Assembly: GCF_017744675.1 (NCBI RefSeq)
Contig: NZ_JAGIAV010000002.1
Location: 310,001 to 374,000 of the forward strand
Direction: 5' to 3'
Source: Flavobacterium sp.
Lineage (GTDB): Bacteria > Bacteroidota > Bacteroidia > Flavobacteriales > Flavobacteriaceae
DNA length: 64,000 bases
The position numbers and the translations under genes were made by a program. The notes below the pieces were generated by a model. It made no database searches. It was not told the DNA's origin and saw nothing but the letters and a program-made list of their open reading frames with translations. How positions within the stretch are numbered: the stretch's first letter is position 1; every line of letters starts with the position of its first letter. Of this stretch, positions 1 to 9,099 are shown in pieces.

Positions 1-1
1 A

Positions 2-898
2 CAAGTCTTTGACTTAATTGTTTACGAGTCTAACAAAAAAAATCTGGAACTTGATTTTAATATTGATCCTGATGTTCCCAAATATATATGGACAGATATT
101 GTTAGAATCAAGCAGATTTTGATCAACCTGCTGTCAAATGCTGTCAAATTTACAACTGAAGGCTCGATCAAATTAACCGTTTCGGTTTTAGAAAAGAAAC
201 ATAACAATAGCTGCCTTATCCGTTTTGCGGTAATTGATACTGGAATTGGTATTCTGGAAAAAAACCAAAAGAAAATTTTTACGGCTTTTTTACAGGAAGA
301 CAGTTCTACCACGAGAAAATTTGGCGGAACGGGATTAGGCTTAACCATATCTAACCAACTGCTTGCTTTAATGGAAAGTCGTTTACAACTGAAAAGTAAA
401 ATTGGCAAGGGAAGCACTTTTTTCTTTGACCTAAATTTAAAAACAAGCAACCAAAGCCTTAATGATAAATACAATGCCGAGCTTAAAAGTTTAAATATCG
501 ATTCTAACGAAGTTGAAACAAACAGCAATACGATTACTTTTTTAATTGTAGAAGACAACAAAGTAAATATGCTTCTTCTCAAAACAATTATAAAAAACCT
601 ATACCATAATGCTTTTATTTTTGAATGCGAAAACGGATATGAAGCCATTCAGCAATTTGAAGAAATCAATCCTACCATTATTTTCATGGACATTCAAATG
701 CCAATTATGAATGGTTACGAAACTGCAAAAGCCATTAGAAACACAAAAAAAGGGCGCGACGTTCCTATAATTGCTGTTACTGCCGGTGCGGAAAAGGAAG
801 AACGAAATAAATGCATTTCAGCAGGAATGGACGATTATATTTCTAAACCCATCATGAAAGGAAGTGTAGAAGAAGCCTTAGTAAAATGGCTGGGTTAA
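2..898 (+). CDS. Hybrid sensor histidine kinase/response regulator, C-terminal part (5' end outside window)
   Basis: The reading frame is already open at base 2, so only the last 298 codons are present. They show an HATPase_c domain with an N box (LINLLSNAVKF, about codons 40-50), a G1 box (DTGIGI) and a G2 box (GGTGLGLTIS). A receiver domain follows with the acidic pair in VEDN, the phospho-acceptor Asp in FMDIQMP (about codon 230) and the conserved T/K in AVTAG and SKP. This is the usual order of a hybrid kinase whose phosphate passes from kinase to its own receiver. The sensor and dimerisation domains lie upstream, so the stimulus cannot be inferred. An ATG-like start at 119 would cut the N box and is not the true start. 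Confidence 0.93.
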   Translation, partial: QVFDLIVYESNKKNLELDFNIDPDVPKYIWTDIVRIKQILINLLSNAVKFTTEGSIKLTVSVLEKKHNNSCLIRFAVIDTGIGILEKNQKKIFTAFLQEDSSTTRKFGGTGLGLTISNQLLALMESRLQLKSKIGKGSTFFFDLNLKTSNQSLNDKYNAELKSLNIDSNEVETNSNTITFLIVEDNKVNMLLLKTIIKNLYHNAFIFECENGYEAIQQFEEINPTIIFMDIQMPIMNGYETAKAIRNTKKGRDVPIIAVTAGAEKEERNKCISAGMDDYISKPIMKGSVEEALVKWLG

Positions 899-1059
899 TT
901 TAGTTTTCAAGTCTCAGCGACAGTCCCAGTCCCAGTCTCAAGTAACGCTTCAACTAAAAACTGCGAACAAAAACTTAATACTCGAATTGTGAAATTTATC
1001 ATAAAAAATCTATAAATTCGTACAACGCTTTAAATAAACAAGTTTAAAAACAAATCAAT

Positions 1060-1914
1060 ATGAAATGGCAAGGCAGAAGACAAAGTGATAACGTAGAAGA
1101 CAGAAGATCAATTTCTGGAGGAGGCAAAGCACTTGTCGGCGGAGGAGTTATTGGAATCATTATTTTATTGCTTAATGTTTTTGGTGGTGAAACTGGCCAG
1201 CAAATAGCGCCTATTTTAGAACAAATGCAAGGCGGACAGCAACAGCAAACTGAAACTGCAGCTCCTTTAAGCGAGGAAGACAAAAAAATGGGAGATTATG
1301 TCGGAGTTGTTCTAGCAGACACTGAAGACATTTGGAGCAAAATATTTGCCGAACATGGCATGACGTATGAAAAACCAAAATTAGTCCTTTTTAAAAACTC
1401 TACACAAACTGCATGCGGCGGGGCTTCATCTGCTTCTGGTCCGTTTTACTGTCCAGCTGATCGTAAAGTATATATGGATTTGGCTTTTTTTGAAGAACTA
1501 CAAACCAGATTTGGTGCAAAAGGAGGTGACTTTGCCATTGCATACGTTATTGCGCATGAAATTGGCCATCATATTCAAACTTTAATGGGAACGTCATCTA
1601 AAATGCGTCAGATGCAACAAGGAAAAAGCGAAGCCGAAGCCAATAAATTATCTGTAGCTTTAGAATTGCAAGCTGATTTTTATGCTGGAGTTTGGGCACA
1701 TTACAATCAATCAAATTTAGATACTGGAGATATAGAAGAAGCTTTAAGCGCGGCAAATGCGGTTGGAGACGATGCTATTCAGAGTAAAATGCAAGGACAC
1801 GTTGTTCCCGATTCTTTCACCCACGGAACATCAGAACAAAGAATGTACTGGTTCAATAAAGGCTTTAAATCCGGAGATATAAAGCAAGGCACTACATTTG
1901 AAGAAATTCGATAA
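1060..1914 (+). CDS. Neutral zinc metallopeptidase, YpfJ/KPN_02809 family
   Basis: A 284-residue protein. Residues 1-20 are charged, followed by one transmembrane segment (about 26-42) that should anchor it in the inner membrane. The catalytic region has the zincin motif HEIGHH (residues 166-171) and a downstream Glu in ELQADFYAG as the likely third zinc ligand. Two pairs of cysteines (about 119 and 131) flank the substrate region. Length and N-terminal MKWQGRRQSDNVEDRR pattern match the YpfJ-like family of predicted peptidases, whose substrate is not known. It stands alone between the hybrid kinase and a strong terminator. Translation starts at ATG 1060 in an A-rich context. Confidence 0.92.
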   Translation: MKWQGRRQSDNVEDRRSISGGGKALVGGGVIGIIILLLNVFGGETGQQIAPILEQMQGGQQQQTETAAPLSEEDKKMGDYVGVVLADTEDIWSKIFAEHGMTYEKPKLVLFKNSTQTACGGASSASGPFYCPADRKVYMDLAFFEELQTRFGAKGGDFAIAYVIAHEIGHHIQTLMGTSSKMRQMQQGKSEAEANKLSVALELQADFYAGVWAHYNQSNLDTGDIEEALSAANAVGDDAIQSKMQGHVVPDSFTHGTSEQRMYWFNKGFKSGDIKQGTTFEEIR

Positions 1915-1939
1915 TACATAAACCAAATATAATAACCGC

Positions 1940-1973
1940 AAAAAAGCACAACTTGTCCGTTGTGCTTTTTTTT
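1940..1973 (+). terminator. Rho-independent terminator after the metallopeptidase gene
   Basis: Hairpin with stem AAGCACAAC / GTTGTGCTT and a 6-nt loop, followed by a run of eight T. It lies 25 bases after the stop codon at 1914. Confidence 0.85.
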
Positions 1974-1991
1974 GTGAAATTCCAAAATAAA

Positions 1992-2033
1992 AAATTCCAA
2001 AATTCCAACCTGTAGCGAGTTGGAATTTGGAAT
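1992..2033 (+). repeat. TTCCAA-rich imperfect hairpin repeat
   Basis: Several TTCCAA units and an inverted repeat AATTCCAAC (2001-2009) / GTTGGAATT (2019-2027) lie between the metallopeptidase terminator and the tRNA-His terminator. No function is visible; it looks like one of the dispersed intergenic repeats of this genome. Confidence 0.5.
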
Positions 2034-2074
2034 TTCAAAAACTTGGAATTTACTTTTTTTGTTTTCGCCAGAAA

Positions 2075-2106
2075 ACAAAAAAAGCCTTGAATTTCTTCAA
2101 GGCTTC
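2075..2106 (-). terminator. Terminator of tRNA-His transcript
   Basis: On the minus strand a perfect 10-bp stem (AAGCCTTGAA / TTCAAGGCTT) with a 5-nt loop is followed by seven T, starting 8 bases after the tRNA 3' end. Confidence 0.85.
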
Positions 2107-2113
2107 TTATCTG

Positions 2114-2187
2114 GGTGGCTGACCGGGTTCGAACCGGCGACCCGCGGCACCACAAACCGCTACTCTAACCAGCTGAGCTACAACCAC
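2114..2187 (-). tRNA. tRNA-His (anticodon GTG)
   Basis: Full cloverleaf on the minus strand. Acceptor GTGGTTG pairs with CAGCCAC; D stem GCTC/GAGT; anticodon arm GCGGT-TTGTGGT-GCCGC with GTG at 34-36; T arm GCCGG-TTCGAAC-CCGGT. A G precedes position 1 and can face C73, the extra base pair that marks histidine tRNAs. The CCA end is not fully encoded. A terminator follows directly, so it seems to be a single-tRNA transcript. Confidence 0.96.
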
Positions 2188-2266
2188 CATTTTTCTGCTT
2201 AGCGAGTGCAAATATAGAACAAAGGTTCAGTTCTGCAAAGAAAAAAATGAAAAATTTTTATAAAAA

Positions 2267-2983
2267 TTAAATCAAATTTTCTAAGCTGTTGACTGCCAAA
2301 CACCTTTCAACAGTAAAACCTTCTGCAAAATCTTTCCCAACTAACCTTCCTAAGTCTTGCGCACGATAATTTAAGCTTTCAAAGAAGTTTTTGCTCGTAA
2401 TTGGCGTTGCCGGTTCGTTTGAATTCGGATCATAAAATTGCGTTTTATAAGCCATAATTGCTTCTACCTTCTTTTCTTCAAATCCTGTAATATCTACCAC
2501 AAAATCTGGTTTTAGATTTTTCCACTGAATATAGTGGTACACTACCTTAGGTCTCCACGCTTCCTGTTTCTCTCCGTCAACAGTAGTTTCAATTTTCATT
2601 AAACCCGATAAAAAGCATGAATCAGAAACCAGTTTGCTTCCTCTTCCATGATCGATATGGCGATCGTCAATTGCATTACACAATACAATTTCAGGTTTAT
2701 ATTTACGAATCATTTTAATAACCTCTAATTGATGTTTTTCATCATTAACAAAAAATCCATCACGCATGGCTAAATTTTCACGCACCAGAACTCCCAAAAT
2801 CTTCGCAGCATCTTTCGCTTCTTGATCTCTGGTTTCTGCTGTACCACGAGTTCCTAATTCGCCTCGCGTTAAATCTACAATGCCTACTTTTTTCCCTAAG
2901 GAAACTTCTTTTAAAATTGTTCCAGCACAACCCAATTCAACATCGTCTGGATGCGCCCCAAAGGCTAATATATCTAATTTCAT
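2267..2983 (-). CDS. bshB1: Bacillithiol biosynthesis deacetylase BshB1
   Basis: A 238-residue LmbE/PIG-L family deacetylase. The zinc site is visible as AHPDD (residues 10-14) plus DRHIDHG (His 112), which supply the two His and one Asp ligands. The RGELGTRG motif and full length match BshB1, which removes the acetyl group from N-acetyl-glucosaminyl-malate in the second step of bacillithiol synthesis in the cytoplasm. The other bsh genes are not in this window. ATG at 2983 follows an A-rich stretch. The PIG-L family is broad, but the sequence pattern fits BshB1 better than other members. Confidence 0.92.
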   Translation of the reverse strand: MKLDILAFGAHPDDVELGCAGTILKEVSLGKKVGIVDLTRGELGTRGTAETRDQEAKDAAKILGVLVRENLAMRDGFFVNDEKHQLEVIKMIRKYKPEIVLCNAIDDRHIDHGRGSKLVSDSCFLSGLMKIETTVDGEKQEAWRPKVVYHYIQWKNLKPDFVVDITGFEEKKVEAIMAYKTQFYDPNSNEPATPITSKNFFESLNYRAQDLGRLVGKDFAEGFTVERCLAVNSLENLI

Positions 2984-3040
2984 TTTTGTTTTTTGTTTTT
3001 GTTTGTTTCAGGTTTCAAGTTTCAGGTTTACTATGCGATA

Positions 3041-3097
3041 TGTCAGGCTGAGCGGAGTCGAAGCCCTTTACGCCCTTCGACTTCGCTCAGGGAGACA
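3041..3097. repeat. Inverted-repeat element with GCGGAGTCGAAG arms
   Basis: Arms at 3048-3063 and 3075-3090 pair over 16 bp with one mismatch; outer bases also pair imperfectly. A related single arm occurs near 22247-22270. It is a dispersed intergenic repeat upstream of bshB1. Confidence 0.6.
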
Positions 3098-3119
3098 ATC
3101 CATTCATAACTCATAACTT

Positions 3120-4190
3120 CTAACTCATAACTCTCAAGACTCTTTTCATCGTCATTGATTTATTGACGCTTTCTTCCCATTCTTTTTCTGGAATGCTTTC
3201 TTTGGTAATACCGCAGCCCATGTATAAAATCGCTTTATCTTCCTCAATCTGCATGCATCGTAAATTTACAAATAAATCAGAACTCGAATTATTGCCTGCA
3301 AAAGTGCTGTTTAATTCACCCAGAAAACCCGTGTAGAAAGTTCTATCGTAATTTTCGTTTTCTATAATAAAAACTTTTGATTTCTTTTTTGGAAGTCCGC
3401 ATACAGCTGGAGTTGGATGCAAAGTATCAATTACTTCTTCTAAAGTGGAATTGTCTTTTAAAACTCCTGAGATATCAGTTTTAATATGCCAGATCGATCC
3501 CGCTTTCAAACTGTATGGTTCAGAAACGACAACCGAAGCAGTAAATTCTCGAAGCCTTTTTACAATAAAATCAGTTACAAATTGCTGTTCGTCTTTTTCT
3601 TTCTGATGCCAGACAATTTCAGATTGTTGATTATCTTTCTGTGTTCCTGCCAAAGCCATGGTTTCAAAAACATTTCCGTTTGCTTTTAGCAGTTTTTCTG
3701 GTGTTGCTCCCATCCAAAGTCCGATTTTAGGATGAAAGAAACAATAGCAAAAAGTAGCGGGATATAGCTGAACCAAGTGCTGGAAAGTTTCAATAAAATC
3801 AAATGCAGCCAAAGGAACCTCTTCGCTTCTCGATAAAACCACCTTTTTGAATTCTTCATTTTTTATGGCCTGGATTCCCTGTGCTACTAAATACTCGTAC
3901 TGAAATTTAGCCTCAGGATCAAAGTTTACATCATCAATTTCGATTGGTTCAAATGACGTTGTTTCTTTTTCGGCTGTAATAATCTCCGATTCCTTTTCTG
4001 GAATAAGAATCAATTGTTTTTCATCAAAAGAAGCAAAAACAAATCCTTTCTCGCTATAATCCGAAACTGTATTTAAAGTATTATTTTGCTGTAAAACCCC
4101 AACATAGTGTTCTGAATTGGGTTTTGAATAAAGTACAAAGGGTAGATTTTGTTCTTTATGATTTTTAATTTTTGAGAAAAATGAATTCAT
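3120..4190 (-). CDS. menF: Isochorismate synthase, chorismate-binding family
   Basis: A 356-residue chorismate-binding enzyme. The C-terminal two thirds carry the family signatures: VVLSRSEEVP, a GATPEKLL active-site stretch, a TMALAGTQ segment, LHPTPAVCGLPK, the YDRTFYTGFLG block and a RCMQIEEDKAILYMGCGI ending. It should convert chorismate to isochorismate, the entry step to menaquinone, the usual respiratory quinone of Flavobacteria. It starts 2 bp after the stop of the upstream thioesterase gene, so the two are one operon and probably coupled in translation. Siderophore-type EntC is the alternative, but no siderophore genes are nearby. Confidence 0.87.
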   Translation of the reverse strand: MNSFFSKIKNHKEQNLPFVLYSKPNSEHYVGVLQQNNTLNTVSDYSEKGFVFASFDEKQLILIPEKESEIITAEKETTSFEPIEIDDVNFDPEAKFQYEYLVAQGIQAIKNEEFKKVVLSRSEEVPLAAFDFIETFQHLVQLYPATFCYCFFHPKIGLWMGATPEKLLKANGNVFETMALAGTQKDNQQSEIVWHQKEKDEQQFVTDFIVKRLREFTASVVVSEPYSLKAGSIWHIKTDISGVLKDNSTLEEVIDTLHPTPAVCGLPKKKSKVFIIENENYDRTFYTGFLGELNSTFAGNNSSSDLFVNLRCMQIEEDKAILYMGCGITKESIPEKEWEESVNKSMTMKRVLRVMS

Positions 4191-4192
4191 GC

Positions 4193-4624
4193 CTATTCGC
4201 TTTTCTTTCTATCCAAAACCATATTCGTCAATTTGCAAAGCGAAACCAAGTTTCCTTCTTCGTCAGTAATTTTAATTTCCCAAAGATGAAGGCTCCGCCC
4301 TTTGTGAATAATTCTGGCTGTTCCGAAAACATAACCTTCACGAATACTTTTTAGATGATTTGCCGAAATTTCGATGCCTCTTACCTCCTGCTCCTTCGGA
4401 TTGATAAAAAAGAAAGATGCGGCACTTCCTACACTTTCTGCCAAAGCTACAGAAGCGCCTCCGTGAAGCAATCCCATAGGTTGGTGAACACTTGGATTTA
4501 CAGGCATTCTTGCAGTTAAAAAATCTTCTCCGGCGTCTATATATTCTATTTTTAGCGTTTCCATCAATGTGTTTTTAGAAAACTCATTGCAGCGCGCCAA
4601 AATCTGTTCTTTTGTATAATTCAT
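4193..4624 (-). CDS. PaaI-type hot-dog thioesterase, candidate DHNA-CoA thioesterase
   Basis: A 143-residue single hot-dog domain. HQPMGLLHGGASVALAESVGSAA (residues about 47-69) is the catalytic region of the PaaI/YbgC-like subfamily, and the GTARIIHKGRSLHLWEIKI strand follows. These enzymes hydrolyse acyl-CoA thioesters. Because the isochorismate synthase gene begins 2 bp downstream in the same operon, I infer that its substrate is 1,4-dihydroxy-2-naphthoyl-CoA of menaquinone synthesis. A phenylacetate-type substrate cannot be excluded from sequence. Confidence 0.85.
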   Translation of the reverse strand: MNYTKEQILARCNEFSKNTLMETLKIEYIDAGEDFLTARMPVNPSVHQPMGLLHGGASVALAESVGSAASFFFINPKEQEVRGIEISANHLKSIREGYVFGTARIIHKGRSLHLWEIKITDEEGNLVSLCKLTNMVLDRKKSE

Positions 4625-4779
4625 TAAAATAAACTTTAAAATCGTAAAATTAAAGAAAGATTAGACATAAATCTAAAATCATCCTGAAATTTCGGCACTA
4701 AAATTTAAAATTCAACTTCAAACCTGTAGGTTTTTTGTTATTTTTACAAAAACAATCAAAACCAATCTTTGGCTTATTT

Positions 4780-4930
4780 TTTTGCCACTGATTACACTGA
4801 TTAACACAGATTAATTTTTGTTTGCCACAAATTTTACCAATTTGCACTAATTAAATTCGGGAAATTAGCGGAATTTGTGGCGAAAAATAATCATTTAAAT
4901 CCTTTTATCCTGATAGCTATCGGGAGTGGC
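4780..4930. repeat. Dispersed CCACTGATTACACTGATTAACACAG-type repeat and GATAGCTATC palindrome
   Basis: The 326-bp gap 4625-4950 has no gene. It contains the phrases GCCACTGATTACACTGATTA and GCCACAAATTTTACCAATTT, which look like divergent copies of one repeat, and at 4908-4926 an imperfect copy of the palindrome CCCGATAGCTATCGGG that occurs perfectly at 20711-20730 and 31442-31460. Confidence 0.55.
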
Positions 4931-4950
4931 TATAAAAAATTAAATATTAA

Positions 4951-6462
4951 ATGCGTCAAAACTTTATACTTTTCATTTTCGGAATAATTCTAGCATTCAG
5001 CTCTTGCCGAACTGACTTTGATACGGTTGCCAGTTCTGGCGATTTAAAGTTCTCAAAAGATACTGTTTATCTAGACACTGTCTTCAAAAACATTGGATCC
5101 AGCACTTACCAATTGAAAGTTTACAACCAAAGTAAAAATGACATTTCGATTCCGATTGTACAATTTAAGAAGGGTTTAAACTCCAAATACAGAATGACTG
5201 TTGACGGAATGACGGGCAACAACGGAAAAATTTTCCAAAATGTTACGCTTTTAGCAAAAGACAGTTTGTACATTTTTATAGAAACAACGGCTGATATTAC
5301 AGATGCCAATCCAGATGATTTTTTATATACCGACGAAATTCAGTTTGACAGCGGAGCCAATTTGCAAGAAGTAGCTTTGGTTACTTTAATTCAAGATGCT
5401 GTTTTTTTATATCCGAACCAAAATCCTGACGGAACCAAAGAAAAAATTAAAATCGACGGAAAAGATGTCGACGGATTTTATTTAAGTGAAAATGATCCTG
5501 TAAACGGAAACGAGCTTCTCTTTACAAACAAAAAGCCATACGTAATTTACGGATATGCAGGAGTTCCCGAAAACAAAACTGCAACTTTTGAAGCCGGTGC
5601 TAGAGTTTATTTTCATGCCAATTCAGGTTTGTATGTTGGTAAAAATGCTTCTCTAGAAATTAACGGTACAACTTCTACAACAGATAAATTAGAAAAAGAA
5701 GTTGTTTTTGAAGGCGATCGTTTAGAATCATTGTATTCGGATATTCCTGGACAATGGAAATCGGTTATTTTAGAGAAAGGAAGCGCGAATCATTCTATTA
5801 ATCATTTAACCTTAAAAAATGGGACAATAGGTTTAGATATCAGAAGTGCGCAAAACCCAATCGAAATTAAAAACACTCAAATCTACAACTGTGCCGAATA
5901 CGGAATTTTAGCTCAAAATGCCCAAATTACAGGAGAAAACATTGTTGTAAATTATGCCGGTTTAGCCAGTTTGTCTTGTGTTTATGGAGGAAATTATAGT
6001 TTTACGCATTGCACGTTTAACAATAGCTGGTCGAGCAATTCACCGTTTGCTGTAAATTTAAGCAACTCATTGGCTGGTGCAACTCCAGATACCAATCCGC
6101 TTACTCAGGCTACTTTTAATAATTGCATTATTTACGGTTCGGCGACAAACGAATTTAATTTAAACAAAAACACAAAAGCGCCATTCGTTTATAAACTCAA
6201 CAATTGTCTGTTGAAATTTAGCAGTTCTACAAACAATCCTGATTATCAGTTCAAAACCGATACAGAACACTATACGAACATTATTCTGAATGAAAATCCG
6301 AAATTCTACAATGTCGCTCAGAATAAATTCAACATCGATAAAACTTCTGCCGCTTTCGCGAAAGGGAATCAGGCATACATAATTCCAACAGATATTTTAG
6401 GAATTACGAGAACTTCTCCGCCAGATTTGGGCGCTTATCAAAGTCAAGATTTTCCTAAGTAG
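4951..6462 (+). CDS. Lipoprotein with right-handed beta-helix-like region
   Basis: A 503-residue protein. The N-terminal hydrophobic segment ends in the lipobox-like SSC (Cys 19), so it should be lipid-anchored at the cell envelope. Residues 25-130 resemble an Ig-like or lipid-attached adhesion domain (FKNIGSSTYQLKVYN). Residues about 200-440 show short repeating beta strands with Asn ladders (SINHLTLKNGTIGLDIRSAQ, KNTQIYNCAEYGILAQNAQ), typical of a right-handed parallel beta-helix. The C-terminus ends ITRTSPPDLGAYQSQ, close to the choice-of-anchor Q type ending. Function is unknown; polysaccharide or surface binding is plausible. No operon partner. Confidence 0.8.
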   Translation: MRQNFILFIFGIILAFSSCRTDFDTVASSGDLKFSKDTVYLDTVFKNIGSSTYQLKVYNQSKNDISIPIVQFKKGLNSKYRMTVDGMTGNNGKIFQNVTLLAKDSLYIFIETTADITDANPDDFLYTDEIQFDSGANLQEVALVTLIQDAVFLYPNQNPDGTKEKIKIDGKDVDGFYLSENDPVNGNELLFTNKKPYVIYGYAGVPENKTATFEAGARVYFHANSGLYVGKNASLEINGTTSTTDKLEKEVVFEGDRLESLYSDIPGQWKSVILEKGSANHSINHLTLKNGTIGLDIRSAQNPIEIKNTQIYNCAEYGILAQNAQITGENIVVNYAGLASLSCVYGGNYSFTHCTFNNSWSSNSPFAVNLSNSLAGATPDTNPLTQATFNNCIIYGSATNEFNLNKNTKAPFVYKLNNCLLKFSSSTNNPDYQFKTDTEHYTNIILNENPKFYNVAQNKFNIDKTSAAFAKGNQAYIIPTDILGITRTSPPDLGAYQSQDFPK

Positions 6463-6464
6463 TT

Positions 6465-6712
6465 TGTTTTGCCGCAAAGGCGCAAAGACGCAAAGTTTAT
6501 TTTTACACAAAGTATATTATAGAGACGCACTGCAGTGCGTCTACGCAACGAATATCCACAAATACGTTAGACTAAGTTTTTAATCTCGCAAAGACGCAAA
6601 GATTTTTAATTAACTTAAAAAATAAACTTTGCGTCTTTGCGACTTTGCGAGCCAAAACACGCCACCGCATAAAAATAAACTTTGCGTCTTAGCGCCTTCG
6701 TGGCAATAAAAA
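6465..6712. repeat. Intergenic cluster of GCAAAGACGCAAAG repeats with a GACGCACTGCAGTGCGTC palindrome
   Basis: Most of the gap 6463-6870 is made of GCGCAAAGACGCAAAG-type words on both strands. Their arms can pair (6475-6495 against 6625-6650 and 6680-6700). At 6523-6542 a perfect 20-bp palindrome AGACGCACTGCAGTGCGTCT is followed by CTACGCAACGAATATCC. The same palindrome occurs at 29650, 35325 and 35368. Confidence 0.7.
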
Positions 6713-6870
6713 AACTCCCGTAAGAAAATATATCCAAAATTAAACATCGCTTAACATTTTCGATTCATAAAAGTAGTAGATTTGTTACAACGAAATTTTA
6801 ACTTTCTAAAATTCAAACATTTAAAAAGTTCAAAATTCAATTCCAAACCAAATCTTAAAAACTATTATTT

Positions 6871-8715
6871 ATGAAAAAAAACTACTTTTTACTGTTATTG
6901 ACGTTTACCACAATTGGTTTTGCCCAAATTCCTTCGGGATATTATAGTACCGCAACGGGAACGGGTTACACTTTAAAAACACAATTGTATAACATTATTA
7001 AAGGACATACCGATAACGGATATGCAGGACTTTACACTACCTATCAAACTTCTGATGTTGATAATTTTTACGAAAATGACGGAACGGTTTTAGACATGTA
7101 TTCTGAAAATCCTTCTGGAACAGATCCGTACAATTATAGCACTGGGACCACACAAAGATGTGGCACTTATTCTGTTGAAGGCGATTGCTACAATAGAGAG
7201 CACATTATTCCGCAATCGGTTTTTAGTGAACAGTCGCCAATGGTTGCCGATGCGCATTTTATTACACCAACCGATGGAAAAGTAAACGGAATGCGTTCCA
7301 ATTATCCGCACGGAAACGTAAGCTCTGCAACTTATACTTCGCAAAACGGAAGCAAATTAGGGTCTAGTGCTGTTTCTGGATATTCGGGAACCGTTTTCGA
7401 ACCTATAAATGAATTTAAAGGAGATATTGCCAGAATGTATTTCTATTTTGCAACACGATACGAAAATACTGTTGCAGGTTATTCTTATGCCATGTTTAAT
7501 GGATCAAGCAACCAAGTTTTTACCACTGCATTCTTGAATATGCTTTTGGCTTGGCACGCGCAAGATCCTGTGAGCGCGAGAGAAATTGCTAGAAACAATG
7601 CTGTTTATGCCCGCCAAAATAACAGAAACCCCTATATCGATCATCCTGAATATGTAAATCAAATTTGGGGAGGAACATCTTCTACAGATACTCAAGCGCC
7701 AACTGCACCAACAAGTTTGGCTTCAACGGCAAAAACTGCCACTTCGATTTCGCTTAGCTGGACAGCTTCTACCGATAATGTTGCTGTAACAGGATATGAT
7801 GTTTATGCTAATAGTGTTTTAAAAACCACTGTTTCAGGACTAACGGCAACGATAACTGGATTAACAGCATCGACTAGTTATTCTATTTACGTAAAAGCAA
7901 AAGATGCGGCAGGAAACGCTTCTGCTGCAAGCAATACTATTTCAGTTACCACCAACAGCAGCGGAACAGGAACTGCAACCGATCTTCTTTTCTCTGAATA
8001 TATTGAAGGTTCTGGAAACAACAAAGCTTTGGAAATTGCCAACAATACAGGAAGTTCTATTAACCTATCAGCTTATACCATCAAAAAACAAACCAACGGA
8101 GCTGGTTCTTGGAGCACAGGATTGGCTTTGAGCGGAACCTTAACAACAGGAAGCAAATTTGTAATTGTAAACAGTTCGATGTCCTCTACCTGTTTTTCTA
8201 CAAGCGCGGCCAACATTTCGACAGCTGCGACCGAACTGACTTTTAACGGAAATGATGCTGTCGGTTTATTCAAAAATGGCGTTTTAATTGACATTATCGG
8301 AACTTTCAATGGCGGAACGGCTAATTTTGCGATCGATGTTACTTTAAGAAGAAAAGCTACTGTGACTTCTCCTAACACGACTTTCAATTTAAGTGGCGAG
8401 TGGGATTCTTATTCGCAAGACACCTGCAACAACTTAGCAAGCAAAATGGTTCAAACTGCTGAAGTTGCAGAAGAAGTGGTTACCGACCAAATTGTAATTT
8501 ACCCTAATCCATCTAACGGAAACTTTGATATTCAGCCAGGAATTGTAAACGGTCCGTATTCAGTTGAGATTTTTTCATTTGCGGGACAAAAAGTATTCGA
8601 AAAACAAAACATCACTTCGTCTGAAGTTTCTGTGCATAATCTTTCAACAGGAATCTACATTATAAAAATTATAAAAGGAGAAAAAACAGCATTCAAAAAG
8701 GTGATTATTAATTAG
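6871..8715 (+). CDS. Secreted endonuclease I family nuclease with FN3, lamin-tail and type IX sorting domains
   Basis: A 614-residue exported protein. Residues 1-18 are a signal peptide ending at GFAQ. Residues about 20-260 form an EndA/endonuclease I domain with the His-Asn core CYNREHIIPQSVF and MRSNYPHGN. Residues about 275-365 are a fibronectin type III domain (APTAPTSLASTAKTATS start). Residues about 370-510 look like a lamin-tail domain (FSEYIEGSGNNKALEIANNTG). The last 75 residues are a type IX secretion sorting domain (IYPNPSNGNFDIQ to GIYIIKI.KGEKTAFKKVIIN). It probably degrades extracellular DNA. ATG 6871 gives a correct signal peptide. Confidence 0.93.
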   Translation: MKKNYFLLLLTFTTIGFAQIPSGYYSTATGTGYTLKTQLYNIIKGHTDNGYAGLYTTYQTSDVDNFYENDGTVLDMYSENPSGTDPYNYSTGTTQRCGTYSVEGDCYNREHIIPQSVFSEQSPMVADAHFITPTDGKVNGMRSNYPHGNVSSATYTSQNGSKLGSSAVSGYSGTVFEPINEFKGDIARMYFYFATRYENTVAGYSYAMFNGSSNQVFTTAFLNMLLAWHAQDPVSAREIARNNAVYARQNNRNPYIDHPEYVNQIWGGTSSTDTQAPTAPTSLASTAKTATSISLSWTASTDNVAVTGYDVYANSVLKTTVSGLTATITGLTASTSYSIYVKAKDAAGNASAASNTISVTTNSSGTGTATDLLFSEYIEGSGNNKALEIANNTGSSINLSAYTIKKQTNGAGSWSTGLALSGTLTTGSKFVIVNSSMSSTCFSTSAANISTAATELTFNGNDAVGLFKNGVLIDIIGTFNGGTANFAIDVTLRRKATVTSPNTTFNLSGEWDSYSQDTCNNLASKMVQTAEVAEEVVTDQIVIYPNPSNGNFDIQPGIVNGPYSVEIFSFAGQKVFEKQNITSSEVSVHNLSTGIYIIKIIKGEKTAFKKVIIN

Positions 8716-8736
8716 AATTTAGTTTTTTCATTGACT

Positions 8737-8762
8737 AAAAAGCGGCAAATTGCCGCTTTTTT
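8737..8762 (+). terminator. Terminator after the secreted nuclease gene
   Basis: AAAGCGGCAA / TTGCCGCTTT perfect stem with a T run, 22 bases after the stop. The rest of the gap up to 9043 is AT-rich and I see no gene or structured element in it. Confidence 0.85.
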
Positions 8763-9043
8763 CATGAGCAACGAAAGAATTTTCTTTAAAACATAATTTT
8801 TCATAATTCTTAACTTTCATAAATTTTGCAGATTCATTCACTATACATCACTAAAATTCTGTTGTTTAAATTTTGATTCTTTTCTTTCTAAAACTTTAAT
8901 ATTGCAGAACATATCAAAGAAGACATTTTATTAAATCTTTATTTTTTTCAAAAGACCGAAACCCTTGATTTTGCGTCTTTTTGGTAGAAAAAATGCAAGA
9001 AAAAAGCAATTTCATTTTTTTTAGAAAGAGATCGTTTTCAAAT

Positions 9044-9074
9044 TTGCGCTTACTATTTATTTACATTAAATTTG
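9044..9074 (+). promoter_or_regulatory. Flavobacterial-type promoter of purL
   Basis: TTG at 9044-9046 and TAAATTTG at 9067-9074, spacer 20 bp. This fits the TTG / TAnnTTTG consensus of Bacteroidota vegetative promoters. Transcription should start near 9080, giving a leader of about 20 nt. Confidence 0.7.
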
Positions 9075-9099
9075 CAGCTCAATACAACAAACTACACAA

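Noticed and set aside
1044..1283. Minus-strand ORF rich in Cys/Pro over the metallopeptidase
   Set aside because: Shadow of a strongly supported gene, with no promoter of its own.
2020..2202. Plus-strand ORF of 60 aa
   Set aside because: It is the reverse side of tRNA-His and its terminator.
6465..6712. Terminators or sRNA genes
   Set aside because: The hairpins lack T tracts and are copies of dispersed repeats found in several other gaps.
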